Source of the DNA: Phycisphaerae bacterium
Lineage (GTDB): Bacteria > Planctomycetota > Phycisphaerae > UBA1845 > Fen-1342
Direction of reading: 5' to 3'
Assembly: GCA_022842805.1 (NCBI GenBank)
Contig: JALHOX010000054.1
Coordinates: 1 to 14,788 of the forward strand
DNA: 14,788 bases
Shown: positions 1-6,268 of the stretch, piece after piece
Numbering within the stretch: position 1 is the stretch's first letter
Layout of the letters: each line of letters begins with the position of its first letter
Notes under the pieces: model-generated
The model's database searches: none
Told to the model about the DNA's origin: nothing
The model's input: only the letters and a program-made list of their open reading frames with translations
Made by a program: the position numbers and the translations under genes

Positions 1-747
1 CCGGGTGCCCGAGCCGGTGATGAAGTTGCGCTCGGCCGGCGTCGGCCCGCCGATGCGGTTGTTGGCGGCCGGCTGCCCATTTGCGAACCACCCCAGGACG
101 CGCACGCGGTGCAGCGTATTGCCCACGACGACATTGTTGTCCGAGCGGTCGATCTGCACGTAGCCGCCGCCTGTGTTGTTCCGCACGAGACTGCCCGAGC
201 CTTCGGACAACTCGATACCCAGACCGCTGTTATCCTCGACGAGGCCGTTGGACCCGATCACCGAGACAGAGCTGTTGTCCAATCCGAATACGGAGCAGTT
301 GTCGGGGGTGAGGTAGATGGCCGATCCGTGGAGGACTACCTCCCGACCATTCGGGTTGGTGTCACCGGTGAAGGCGGTCTGCGTCCTGCCGTCGATCGTC
401 ACCTCGTCAAACACTTGCCAGTAGAACCCCCCGATGGAGTGCACCACGGCGCGACCCGGGTAGTACCAGTCCAGGTAGTTCCATTCGCTTGTAGGGATGG
501 CGAAGCCGATCGTTTGTCGGCCGGGCGTGTTGTTCGAGGCGATCATCGCCTCTGAAAACGAAATGCGGCCGTCCGGGCCGGGCAGGTCGGCGAGTGTCGC
601 TGTGTCCGGGTTGATGTCGATGATGTCGTCTGAGATGTTTACGGTGATGATCTGAGACAAGGCCGCTGGGGCGCACATTCCCAATAGGCCGACCACCAAG
701 GTCGCGGTGATCGCCGAGCGCGGGGTTTGAAGCAGGTTGTCATACAT
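1..747 (-). CDS. Exported parallel beta-helix protein with CSLREA-like N-terminus, 3' end missing
   Basis: The frame is open from an ATG at 747 to the left edge (249 codons, no stop seen), so the C-terminus is missing. The first 31 residues form a signal peptide: a short polar start, the hydrophobic run ITATLVVGLLGMCAPAA, and probable cleavage at ALS|Q. Residues 57-82 read GPDGRISFSEAMIASNN followed by TPGRQTIGF. This resembles the CSLREA module (DGxLSLREAIxAAN...DTIxF) found ahead of parallel beta-helix domains, with SFSEA replacing SLREA. The rest is rich in Asn and Gly, with short beta-helix-like turns such as GLVEDNSGLGIEL and VVVGNTLHRV. The last visible stretch, IGGPTPAERNFITGSG, matches the IGG...RNxIxG turn common in such proteins. 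It is probably secreted or surface-attached; the ligand or substrate is unknown. An overlapping ATG at 743 opens another frame without a signal peptide. The Shine-Dalgarno sequence is weak. A C-terminal sorting module like those of its neighbours would lie beyond the edge. Confidence 0.85.
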   Translation of the reverse strand, partial: MYDNLLQTPRSAITATLVVGLLGMCAPAALSQIITVNISDDIIDINPDTATLADLPGPDGRISFSEAMIASNNTPGRQTIGFAIPTSEWNYLDWYYPGRAVVHSIGGFYWQVFDEVTIDGRTQTAFTGDTNPNGREVVLHGSAIYLTPDNCSVFGLDNSSVSVIGSNGLVEDNSGLGIELSEGSGSLVRNNTGGGYVQIDRSDNNVVVGNTLHRVRVLGWFANGQPAANNRIGGPTPAERNFITGSGTR

Positions 748-843
748 ATGAGTTTCACTTCTGTGCGGTGAGATTCTGGTCTTCGAGACGCGACAGGAAA
801 GTCCTCGCGCTTCGCATTGCAATTGCCGGAGGTGCATTGCGTC

Positions 844-895
844 GAATTCGGATGCAGGGCTGCCTGGCAAGCCAGGATCAGTCCGCATCCGATTC
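844..895 (-). terminator. Bulged hairpin between two minus-strand genes; possible terminator
   Basis: GAATTCGGATGC at 844-855 pairs with GCATCCGATTC at 885-895, giving an 11-bp stem with one bulged T. Inside it is a second hairpin, CCTGG-CAAG-CCAGG, at about 863-876. The structure lies 27 bases past the stop of the propeller gene and about 97 bases before the start of the next minus-strand gene. No T-run follows on either strand, so this is not a classical intrinsic terminator. It could instead be a 5' leader structure of the downstream gene or a protein-binding palindrome. The pairing is seen directly; the role is inferred. Confidence 0.4.
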
Positions 896-921
896 TCCGC
901 TCACACGCCTCCGCACGAGGT

Positions 922-3177
922 TCAGTTGGTCAGCAACGCGACAAACGTACTGATATCGCCGACCGATACGACGCCGTCGCTATTGACGTCGCCATTCTGA
1001 ATCTCGCAATTCGGGAACTGCGCGGCGTAGCCGGTCGGGTCGGTGAGGGCGAGCACAAAACCGGCGATGTCGCCGACACTGACGATGCCGTCGCAATTCA
1101 TGTCGCCAAGCAAGCTCGGCGGATACTGCACGGTAAGGACGGCGATGCCCCGGCTGAGGCAGCTCATCCAGAGCTCGTAGCCGTTGGGAATCTCGCGGAC
1201 TTCGAGGTCGTTGATCTGCGTGTGCGGCAATCCGCCCCACTGCATGGCGCCGTCGACGGGGCCCGGAAAGGCGCCCGCGTTGGTTCCGTCGTACCAGCAA
1301 AGACCGCCGTCGAATGATTGGTAGGTGTTGGTGTACGTCATCCAGACGCGGCCGTCGGGCGTAACGACCCAGGGCGTGACGTAGTTGCCGGGCAGCGGCC
1401 AGCCGTCTGCATATGTCATCAGGGAATACGCGCCGGTATTGGCGTCGAGCCGAATCAAGCCGCCGCCGGAGCCGCCTGCGCCGAGAAAGACGCTGCAGCC
1501 GAGCCACGCGATGCCGTTTCTTCCAACCGCCATGCCCCAGATGGTGTCGCTCTGCGAAGTGAGTTCGGGAAAATCGTCGATCGTGCGCGAGAAGCGGTAA
1601 TTGCCATCTGTGCGAACGACCTCGTAACCGGCGTGGGCCCAGATGGTGCCGGGACGATCGGGATCGGCTCGCAATTGCGCTCCCCACGCGGCGATTCCGA
1701 CGTTGTTCCAAAGCGCGCCGGTCCAATACGAAAGGCTGAAGTATTCGCCCAGTTGCCAGAGGCGGCCGGTGGAGTCTTCGACATATTGAACCACGGTGCT
1801 GGAGCCGCCGGGAAGGCTGGTCCACGCATTGTCCGAAAGCTGCGACGAGCCGTTGAACATCGGATTGACGACGATGTCGCCCGTCGACGGTCGGAAATAG
1901 ACGGACTCCGAGTTGTCGGTGGGGAATGGCCACGAGAAGCCCAGACCGTAGGTCAACTGGTTGTAGCCGATCCAGCGCGTGCCATCGAATTGGGTCATTC
2001 CGCCCGCGCCGGTGCCGGCATTGGCACACGCCCACACGTGGCCGGTGGCCGGATCAATCGTCAGGTCGTTGTTGAAGAAGTCAAACTGGCTGGTGTTCGT
2101 GACGCGGTAGCGCTGCCACAGCCCGGTGGTCGGGTCGCGCTTCGCCGCTCCGCCCACACCGCAGGCCCACACACCGCCGTTGGAGTCTTGCGCCACATCG
2201 TAGGTCCAGTTGGAGTTGCCCCAGTCGCCGAGGCCGATCCACGAAGTTCCGTTGAATCGCCAAACCTGACCGTTCTGAACGGCAACCGCTTGCAGCGGCC
2301 CGGTGGTCCGCAGGGGATCGGCGCCGCCGCCGGGCGGCGTTGCCACGCCCACCCACGTTCCATTGGGGCGCAAACAGTCGAGAACGGCGTCAAAGTTGTT
2401 GGGGAGAACGCGATAGATCCACATGTTCCCGGCTGAGTCGACACAGGCGCTGCCCGGGAGGTTTCGCGGGTTTCCGTTGGTCGATGGAATCGTGGTCCAG
2501 GCCTGCGTCGTACTGTCATAGCGCTGCGTGGTGCCGATGCTTCCGGGGCCCTCGGCCGCCCAGACGTAATAGCCCCCGCTGGGTTTGGGTTGAATCGCCA
2601 GCCGCTCCGGGCGTTGGTCGCTCAGAAACGTCCACATGCTGGTTTGGGGATTGAACCGCATCAGCCCGCCGCCGCCCCAGACCGTTGAGTAGCCGCTGGC
2701 CCAGATGGTGCCGTCGGGTGCGATCTCGATGTTGGTCACCCAGCCGCCGGGCCAGGGCGAATTCTCTGCACCGTAGCGCTTCAGCGAGGCGGGCCCGATG
2801 TTGGGGTTGAATTTCAGCACGCCGCGACCGGTGCCCATCCACAGATTGCCTTGAGCATCGGCGGTGATATCCCGCACACGCGATATGCCGGTTTGCTCGG
2901 GGTGTCCGATCTCCGGGTAGTCGACGTTGGAGATGTTGATCCAGCGATTCTCCTCCTGCACGAACTTGGCGATGCCGCCTTCCTCAAAGCCCGGCTCGTA
3001 GCCGCCGATCCAGGGATCGTTGTCGGGACCGATCCAGATTGCGTCGCAATAGTCACCCTGAATGCCCGTATTGCTCGGGCGGTAGTAGCGCCATTGGTAT
3101 GTCGGCTCCGCGGCCAGCGCCGCCGAAGCGCCGCAGGTGACCAGAAACAGTGCTGATTTGCGGGCGGTGTTCAACAT
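922..3177 (-). CDS. Secreted reg_prop-like beta-propeller protein with C-terminal dockerin-like module
   Basis: A 751-residue protein. The ATG at 3177 is preferred over an in-frame start 24 codons upstream because GGGAG (3186-3190) lies 8 bases before it and because it begins directly with a signal peptide (MLNTARKSALFLVTCGASAALA, cleavage near A22). Residues of about 45-690 contain some ten repeats of the form hydrophobic-x-D-x-x-G-x-hydrophobic-W, such as ITADAQGNLWMGTGRGVL, IEIAPDGTIWASG, VAQDSNGGVWACG and VVTPDGRVWM. This is the signature of two-component-regulator propeller blades, enough for one or two propellers. Residues 691-751 are a dockerin-like pair: GDMNCDGIVSVGDI and GDVNSDGVVSVGDI, both with complete D-x-N-x-D-G...D loops. 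Unlike the usual reg_prop sensors, no membrane helix or kinase output domain follows, so this is probably a secreted or surface-anchored propeller rather than a sensor. The next gene on the same strand starts 174 bases downstream. The ligand is unknown. Confidence 0.9.
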   Translation of the reverse strand: MLNTARKSALFLVTCGASAALAAEPTYQWRYYRPSNTGIQGDYCDAIWIGPDNDPWIGGYEPGFEEGGIAKFVQEENRWINISNVDYPEIGHPEQTGISRVRDITADAQGNLWMGTGRGVLKFNPNIGPASLKRYGAENSPWPGGWVTNIEIAPDGTIWASGYSTVWGGGGLMRFNPQTSMWTFLSDQRPERLAIQPKPSGGYYVWAAEGPGSIGTTQRYDSTTQAWTTIPSTNGNPRNLPGSACVDSAGNMWIYRVLPNNFDAVLDCLRPNGTWVGVATPPGGGADPLRTTGPLQAVAVQNGQVWRFNGTSWIGLGDWGNSNWTYDVAQDSNGGVWACGVGGAAKRDPTTGLWQRYRVTNTSQFDFFNNDLTIDPATGHVWACANAGTGAGGMTQFDGTRWIGYNQLTYGLGFSWPFPTDNSESVYFRPSTGDIVVNPMFNGSSQLSDNAWTSLPGGSSTVVQYVEDSTGRLWQLGEYFSLSYWTGALWNNVGIAAWGAQLRADPDRPGTIWAHAGYEVVRTDGNYRFSRTIDDFPELTSQSDTIWGMAVGRNGIAWLGCSVFLGAGGSGGGLIRLDANTGAYSLMTYADGWPLPGNYVTPWVVTPDGRVWMTYTNTYQSFDGGLCWYDGTNAGAFPGPVDGAMQWGGLPHTQINDLEVREIPNGYELWMSCLSRGIAVLTVQYPPSLLGDMNCDGIVSVGDIAGFVLALTDPTGYAAQFPNCEIQNGDVNSDGVVSVGDISTFVALLTN

Positions 3178-3185
3178 GAGCAGGG

Positions 3186-3190
3186 CTCCC
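3186..3190 (-). promoter_or_regulatory. Shine-Dalgarno site that fixes the propeller gene start
   Basis: On the minus strand GGGAG lies 8 bases before the ATG at 3177. It supports this start over the in-frame upstream start at 3249, whose extra 24 residues would sit in front of an otherwise normal signal peptide. Confidence 0.6.
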
Positions 3191-3322
3191 AATTCGAGGT
3201 GCGACGGACAGGCGCAGCCTGGGTCGGAGGATGGATTTGCCTTACCCAATTAGAGACGACTGGCGGGCGCAGAGATACCAGGAATCTGGCACATTACAGC
3301 AAAAAAATGCAGGAAATCCGCT

Positions 3323-3383
3323 CGAAAATCGTGTGATTTCGGCGATCCGCCGCTGGGCCCGCTCGCCCAAAACGCGAAGGCCC
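3323..3383 (-). terminator. Two hairpins downstream of the membrane-protein gene; possible terminator
   Basis: Read on the minus strand just after the TAG at 3388-3390, GGGCC...GGCCC (3355-3383, with an inner TCGC/GCGA pairing) is followed by CGAAATC-ACAC-GATTTTCG (3323-3341, one bulged base). A run of seven T (minus strand) lies about 16 bases further on, near 3301-3307. Neither hairpin abuts the T-run, so this is at best a non-classical terminator. The remaining intergenic DNA, 3178-3387, shows no gene. Confidence 0.3.
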
Positions 3384-3387
3384 GCGC

Positions 3388-4635
3388 CTAAGACATCTTC
3401 CGCCGGCGCTTCTTCTCGCGAATCGGCGGCGGGTCGGGCATCGGCTCGCCCATCAGGGCGTAGGTGATCGCATGGTGGAGCCAGTTGCGCTCGGGGTGGG
3501 TCAGCGTTTCGCCAAAGCGAACGACGCGCTCGTCGCTGCGAGCAAGCAGGCCTCCCGCGTGAAACTCGAACTCCTCAAGCTTGTCGATCTCGATTCGCTC
3601 GGTGAATGAAATCAGCAGGTGCTTGCGATCGACGCGCAGTTCGTCGGTGGAGGCGGTCACAAGCGTCTGCTCGTTGGCGAAGGCGACGTTGACGGCGACT
3701 ACAGCGACGACGAGGCCGGCCATGACGTAGACGGTGATCTTGGGGAAGAACGTCATGCCGACCATCCAAAACGCGCTAAGGATCAGCGCGAGCATCACCA
3801 CTTCGAACGCGATCTTCCACGCAAGATCGTTCGTCGTCTGCCGCGGCAGCACGAATTGCCTGACATGAATCGCTGTGGGTTCGGCAATGGTGATCCGGCC
3901 GCGCCAGTCGCCGTCGAGCGCCGGCAGCCGCGTCGCGCGGCGGCGGATGCGGTTGACATAGGTCTCATCGAGCTCGGAAGGTTGGCGGGTCGTCTCCTGG
4001 CCTTCGGTGCGATCAGTGAGCGGCCGATGGAGGAACTCTGCCAGCACTTCGGCGTGTCGGCGGGCAATGGTGTAGTCGAAATCTTCGCGGAGCTCGAGCG
4101 CGGGCCCGGTTTTGCCGGCGAGCTTGAGCGTGAACACTGTGTAGGTCTTTGTCCCACCCGACGAACTACGCGTGCTTCGCGCCCTGCGTTGGCGCGTCTC
4201 GCGTTGCAGCAGCACGCCGCCGAAATCATCCAGCGGGTATTCGCGCCGGGCCGCGTCCCACGGCCAGCGCCGCGGCAGGGAGACGACCCGGCGTCCGAGG
4301 TCGAACTCGATCGGGCCGGTGACGCGGAAGATGGAGATTACGACGCCCGCAATCAGGCCGCCGAATGCGACCGCGACCCACTGTGGCTCGCGCCGCTTAT
4401 TCGCGCCCTTGCCCGACTCGATCGTTCCCAGCGCGATGCTGGCGGCGAACAAAACGCCCAGCAGGGCGAGGATATAGCGCAAAACGCCCCAGCCTCCGAT
4501 GGTGTGGAATGGGCCGTGGCTGTTGGGTTCGCTAACTGGCGGGGTTCGCATGGGCACGAAATCGTAACGACCCGGCGCGGATGACGATCTGCCGCTGTTC
4601 GCGAGCGGGTCTCCGGCTTCGGGCCCAGTCCGCAC
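3388..4635 (-). CDS. Uncharacterised four-helix membrane protein with PH-like region
   Basis: 415 codons from a GTG at 4635; the family is not recognised. Four hydrophobic helices come in two pairs: residues of about 50-70 (VLRYILALLGVLFAASIALG), 86-104, 274-296 and 299-319. Between the pairs lies a polar domain of about 165 residues with basic clusters (RQRRARSTR near 148-156, RIRRRATR near 229-236). After the last helix, residues 327-395 look like a small beta-rich PH-like fold (strand pattern around ELRVDRKHLLISF and IEIDKLEEFEF). The protein ends in a very basic tail (REKKRRRKMS). A similar beta-rich stretch (TGPIEFDLGRRVVSLPRR) follows helix 2, so the protein may hold two membrane-hairpin-plus-PH-like units. 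Start choice is uncertain: the ATG at 4551 would remove 28 residues of polar, low-complexity sequence, and neither start has a clear ribosome site. An in-frame TAG lies 27 bases upstream of the GTG. It is probably transcribed from the AT-rich region upstream, away from the PEP-CTERM gene. Confidence 0.8.
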   Translation of the reverse strand: MRTGPEAGDPLANSGRSSSAPGRYDFVPMRTPPVSEPNSHGPFHTIGGWGVLRYILALLGVLFAASIALGTIESGKGANKRREPQWVAVAFGGLIAGVVISIFRVTGPIEFDLGRRVVSLPRRWPWDAARREYPLDDFGGVLLQRETRQRRARSTRSSSGGTKTYTVFTLKLAGKTGPALELREDFDYTIARRHAEVLAEFLHRPLTDRTEGQETTRQPSELDETYVNRIRRRATRLPALDGDWRGRITIAEPTAIHVRQFVLPRQTTNDLAWKIAFEVVMLALILSAFWMVGMTFFPKITVYVMAGLVVAVVAVNVAFANEQTLVTASTDELRVDRKHLLISFTERIEIDKLEEFEFHAGGLLARSDERVVRFGETLTHPERNWLHHAITYALMGEPMPDPPPIREKKRRRKMS

Positions 4636-4849
4636 GCCGGTACGAAGGCGAATAGCAATCTTCTAAACGATTTCAGAATAATCATTTAACCACAACTGCA
4701 AATCTTTTTAGAAATAATATTGCGAATGAGTCGGCGGGGGATTATTGTGCGACAATCGATTCGGCGAGCGATTCGCCACGACCGCGATGGGCAGGTCGGG
4801 CGTTGAAATCGCGTTATTTCGCTTGGGCCCATCGCGAAGGGACCGGGAT
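4636..4849. promoter_or_regulatory. AT-rich divergent intergenic region, probable promoters both ways
   Basis: The only marked AT-rich patch in the window, about 4640-4745 (for example CAAATCTTTTTAGAAATAAT), lies between genes that diverge from it, so it probably holds promoters for both. On the plus strand TAATAT near 4715-4720 could be a -10 box but lacks a good -35. On the minus strand TTGCAG and TATTCT are 15 bases apart, which is short. TTGT-GCG-ACAA at about 4745-4755 is a small imperfect palindrome. No individual box is convincing; the call rests on composition and gene orientation. Confidence 0.4.
4836..4841 (+). promoter_or_regulatory. Shine-Dalgarno site that fixes the PEP-CTERM gene start
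   Basis: GAAGGG lies 8 bases before the ATG at 4850. It supports that start over a TTG at 4745 in the same frame, which would add 35 residues in front of the signal peptide. Confidence 0.65.
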
Positions 4850-6187
4850 ATGGAGCGGGAGAGAAGGCGCGCGGACTGCGGTTCGCGCTGGCGTGCGGCA
4901 GTGGCGGCGGCGGTGATCGGCGCCGCCGCTCAGGCATTTGCAGGCGGCATCTTCACGCCGGTGATCACCAGCGACAGTGGCGTCGGCGCACCGTACGACG
5001 GGTTTTCGAACATCGCCGTCAATGCAAACGGGACGCTGGCGTTTGTGGCGAGCAACGACGGACTCGCTTCCGCAAGCGGCGCCCGGCTGGTCACGCTGAC
5101 CAGCGGCGGAGCGCTGACCCAATTGGCCAGCAGTCCTTCATCGACCACCACGGACATCAATGCGATTCGCACCTTCGAGGACGTTGATATCAACGCCAAT
5201 GGCGCCGTGTCGCTGCGAGCGCTCTACGGCGGCGCGACGACCGCGACCCGTCCGCGTGGAGTTCTCGCGTTCTCGCCCGGCGGCGCAACGACGGTCATCG
5301 TGCGTGACGCCGACGGCGCCAACGCGCCGAACGGCCCCTTCGACGCCACCATGGGCGGCGCATCGATCAACAGCAGCGGCAATGTGCTGCATCAGGTGCG
5401 CTATGACAACACGGCGCTGGGGCGCGAGCTGCGCGTCTATAACGCCGCCAGCGGCACATCGACGGTGATCGCCAATTCTGTCGGCACCACCACCGTCGAG
5501 GGCACGACCTTTGCGAGCTTCGGCACTTCCGCTCATATCCTGCGCGACAATGGCGACGTGATCGGCTACTTCAACTATGACCGCTCCGGCGGTCAGCCCA
5601 GCACCCTCGGGCAGGACGGCATCTACTACTACTCGGCGGCAAACGGGCAGATTCGCACTCTGCTCGACGACACCGACGACGTCGGGCATAACGGCCCTTA
5701 TCAACAATACACATCGATCGGCAGTGTGAACGCTTCCGGCGTGTTCGCGACAGTGGCCAACAACGACCTGGGCGATCGCTACATCGTGAAGTACGACACC
5801 TCGAACGACACATTCTCAAACTATGCTGACAATTTCGGCGCGTTTGACACGTTTCAATCGCGCCCGATCGTCAGCGATGCGGGCTTTGTGGTGTTTCAGG
5901 CGACGCTCGACGACACCACGTCCGGAATTTTCGCAGGGCCCGATCCGAGCGCGGATTCCGTGATCAAAATCGGCGACTCGCTCTTCGGCGGGACGGTCAC
6001 GAATCTGACGCTGGGCGACATGATTCTGTCGGACGGCACGCTCTATTTCTCGTATTTCATCGACCTGACCGGCGACGGCGTGGGAGACGTGAGCGGCATC
6101 GCCAGCACGATCGTGCCCGAGCCGGCGACGGTATCGCTCCTGGCGGTTGCAGGATTGCTGGTCGTACGGTCGCGTCGCGGACGCTAA
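4850..6187 (+). CDS. PEP-CTERM-anchored exported protein with NxxGxxxF repeats
   Basis: 445 residues. An Arg-rich n-region (MERERRRADCGSRWR) leads into AAVAAAVIGAAAQAFA, with cleavage near A31. The C-terminal 24 residues are a PEP-CTERM sorting tail: VPEP (422-425), a hydrophobic stretch and a basic end (RSRRGR). In known systems this tail is processed by an exosortase and directs proteins to the outer surface or exopolysaccharide matrix; no exosortase gene is visible here. The body contains at least five spaced repeats resembling N-x-x-G-x-x-x-F: NANGTLAF at 58, NANGAVSL at 115, NSSGNVLH at 174, NASGVFAT at 294 and SDAGFVVF at 342. This is the tandem NxxGxxxF type often found on proteins with interchangeable C-terminal anchors. 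The repeats are probably blades of a propeller-like fold. No catalytic motif is visible. It is the first gene of the plus-strand block, and a strong hairpin follows it. Confidence 0.9.
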   Translation: MERERRRADCGSRWRAAVAAAVIGAAAQAFAGGIFTPVITSDSGVGAPYDGFSNIAVNANGTLAFVASNDGLASASGARLVTLTSGGALTQLASSPSSTTTDINAIRTFEDVDINANGAVSLRALYGGATTATRPRGVLAFSPGGATTVIVRDADGANAPNGPFDATMGGASINSSGNVLHQVRYDNTALGRELRVYNAASGTSTVIANSVGTTTVEGTTFASFGTSAHILRDNGDVIGYFNYDRSGGQPSTLGQDGIYYYSAANGQIRTLLDDTDDVGHNGPYQQYTSIGSVNASGVFATVANNDLGDRYIVKYDTSNDTFSNYADNFGAFDTFQSRPIVSDAGFVVFQATLDDTTSGIFAGPDPSADSVIKIGDSLFGGTVTNLTLGDMILSDGTLYFSYFIDLTGDGVGDVSGIASTIVPEPATVSLLAVAGLLVVRSRRGR

Positions 6188-6209
6188 GTCGCGATACTGC
6201 CGGACCAGC

Positions 6210-6239
6210 GGGGTCGTGGCGTATTCGCGCCGCGACCTC
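6210..6239 (+). terminator. 12-bp GC-rich hairpin after the PEP-CTERM gene
   Basis: GGGGTCGTGGCG (6210-6221) pairs with CGCCGCGACCTC (6228-6239) around the loop TATTCG. All 12 positions pair if two G-U wobbles are allowed. It starts 22 bases after the TAA and ends 29 bases before the next ATG. No T-run follows, so it may act as a weak or factor-assisted terminator, an mRNA 3'-end stabiliser, or a partial transcription barrier between the two genes. Confidence 0.45.
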
Positions 6240-6268
6240 CAGCATCAGCGAACACGTGGTGACTTCGA

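Noticed and set aside
109..555. 148-codon plus-strand frame near the left edge
   Set aside because: Antisense to the beta-helix gene, which has a signal peptide and CSLREA-like motif.
1318..2436. 372-codon plus-strand frame within the propeller gene
   Set aside because: Antisense to clear propeller repeats, with no motif of its own.
3120..3177. Lipobox in the propeller protein (LVTC at residues 12-15)
   Set aside because: Thr before the Cys is unfavourable, and a normal type I cleavage site (ALA|AE) follows.
3178..3249. 24-residue N-terminal extension of the propeller protein
   Set aside because: It would place a polar segment before the signal peptide, and the ATG at 3177 has its own Shine-Dalgarno site.
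4745..4849. 35-residue N-terminal extension of the PEP-CTERM protein from a TTG
   Set aside because: GAAGGG lies 8 bases before the ATG at 4850, which begins directly with a signal peptide.
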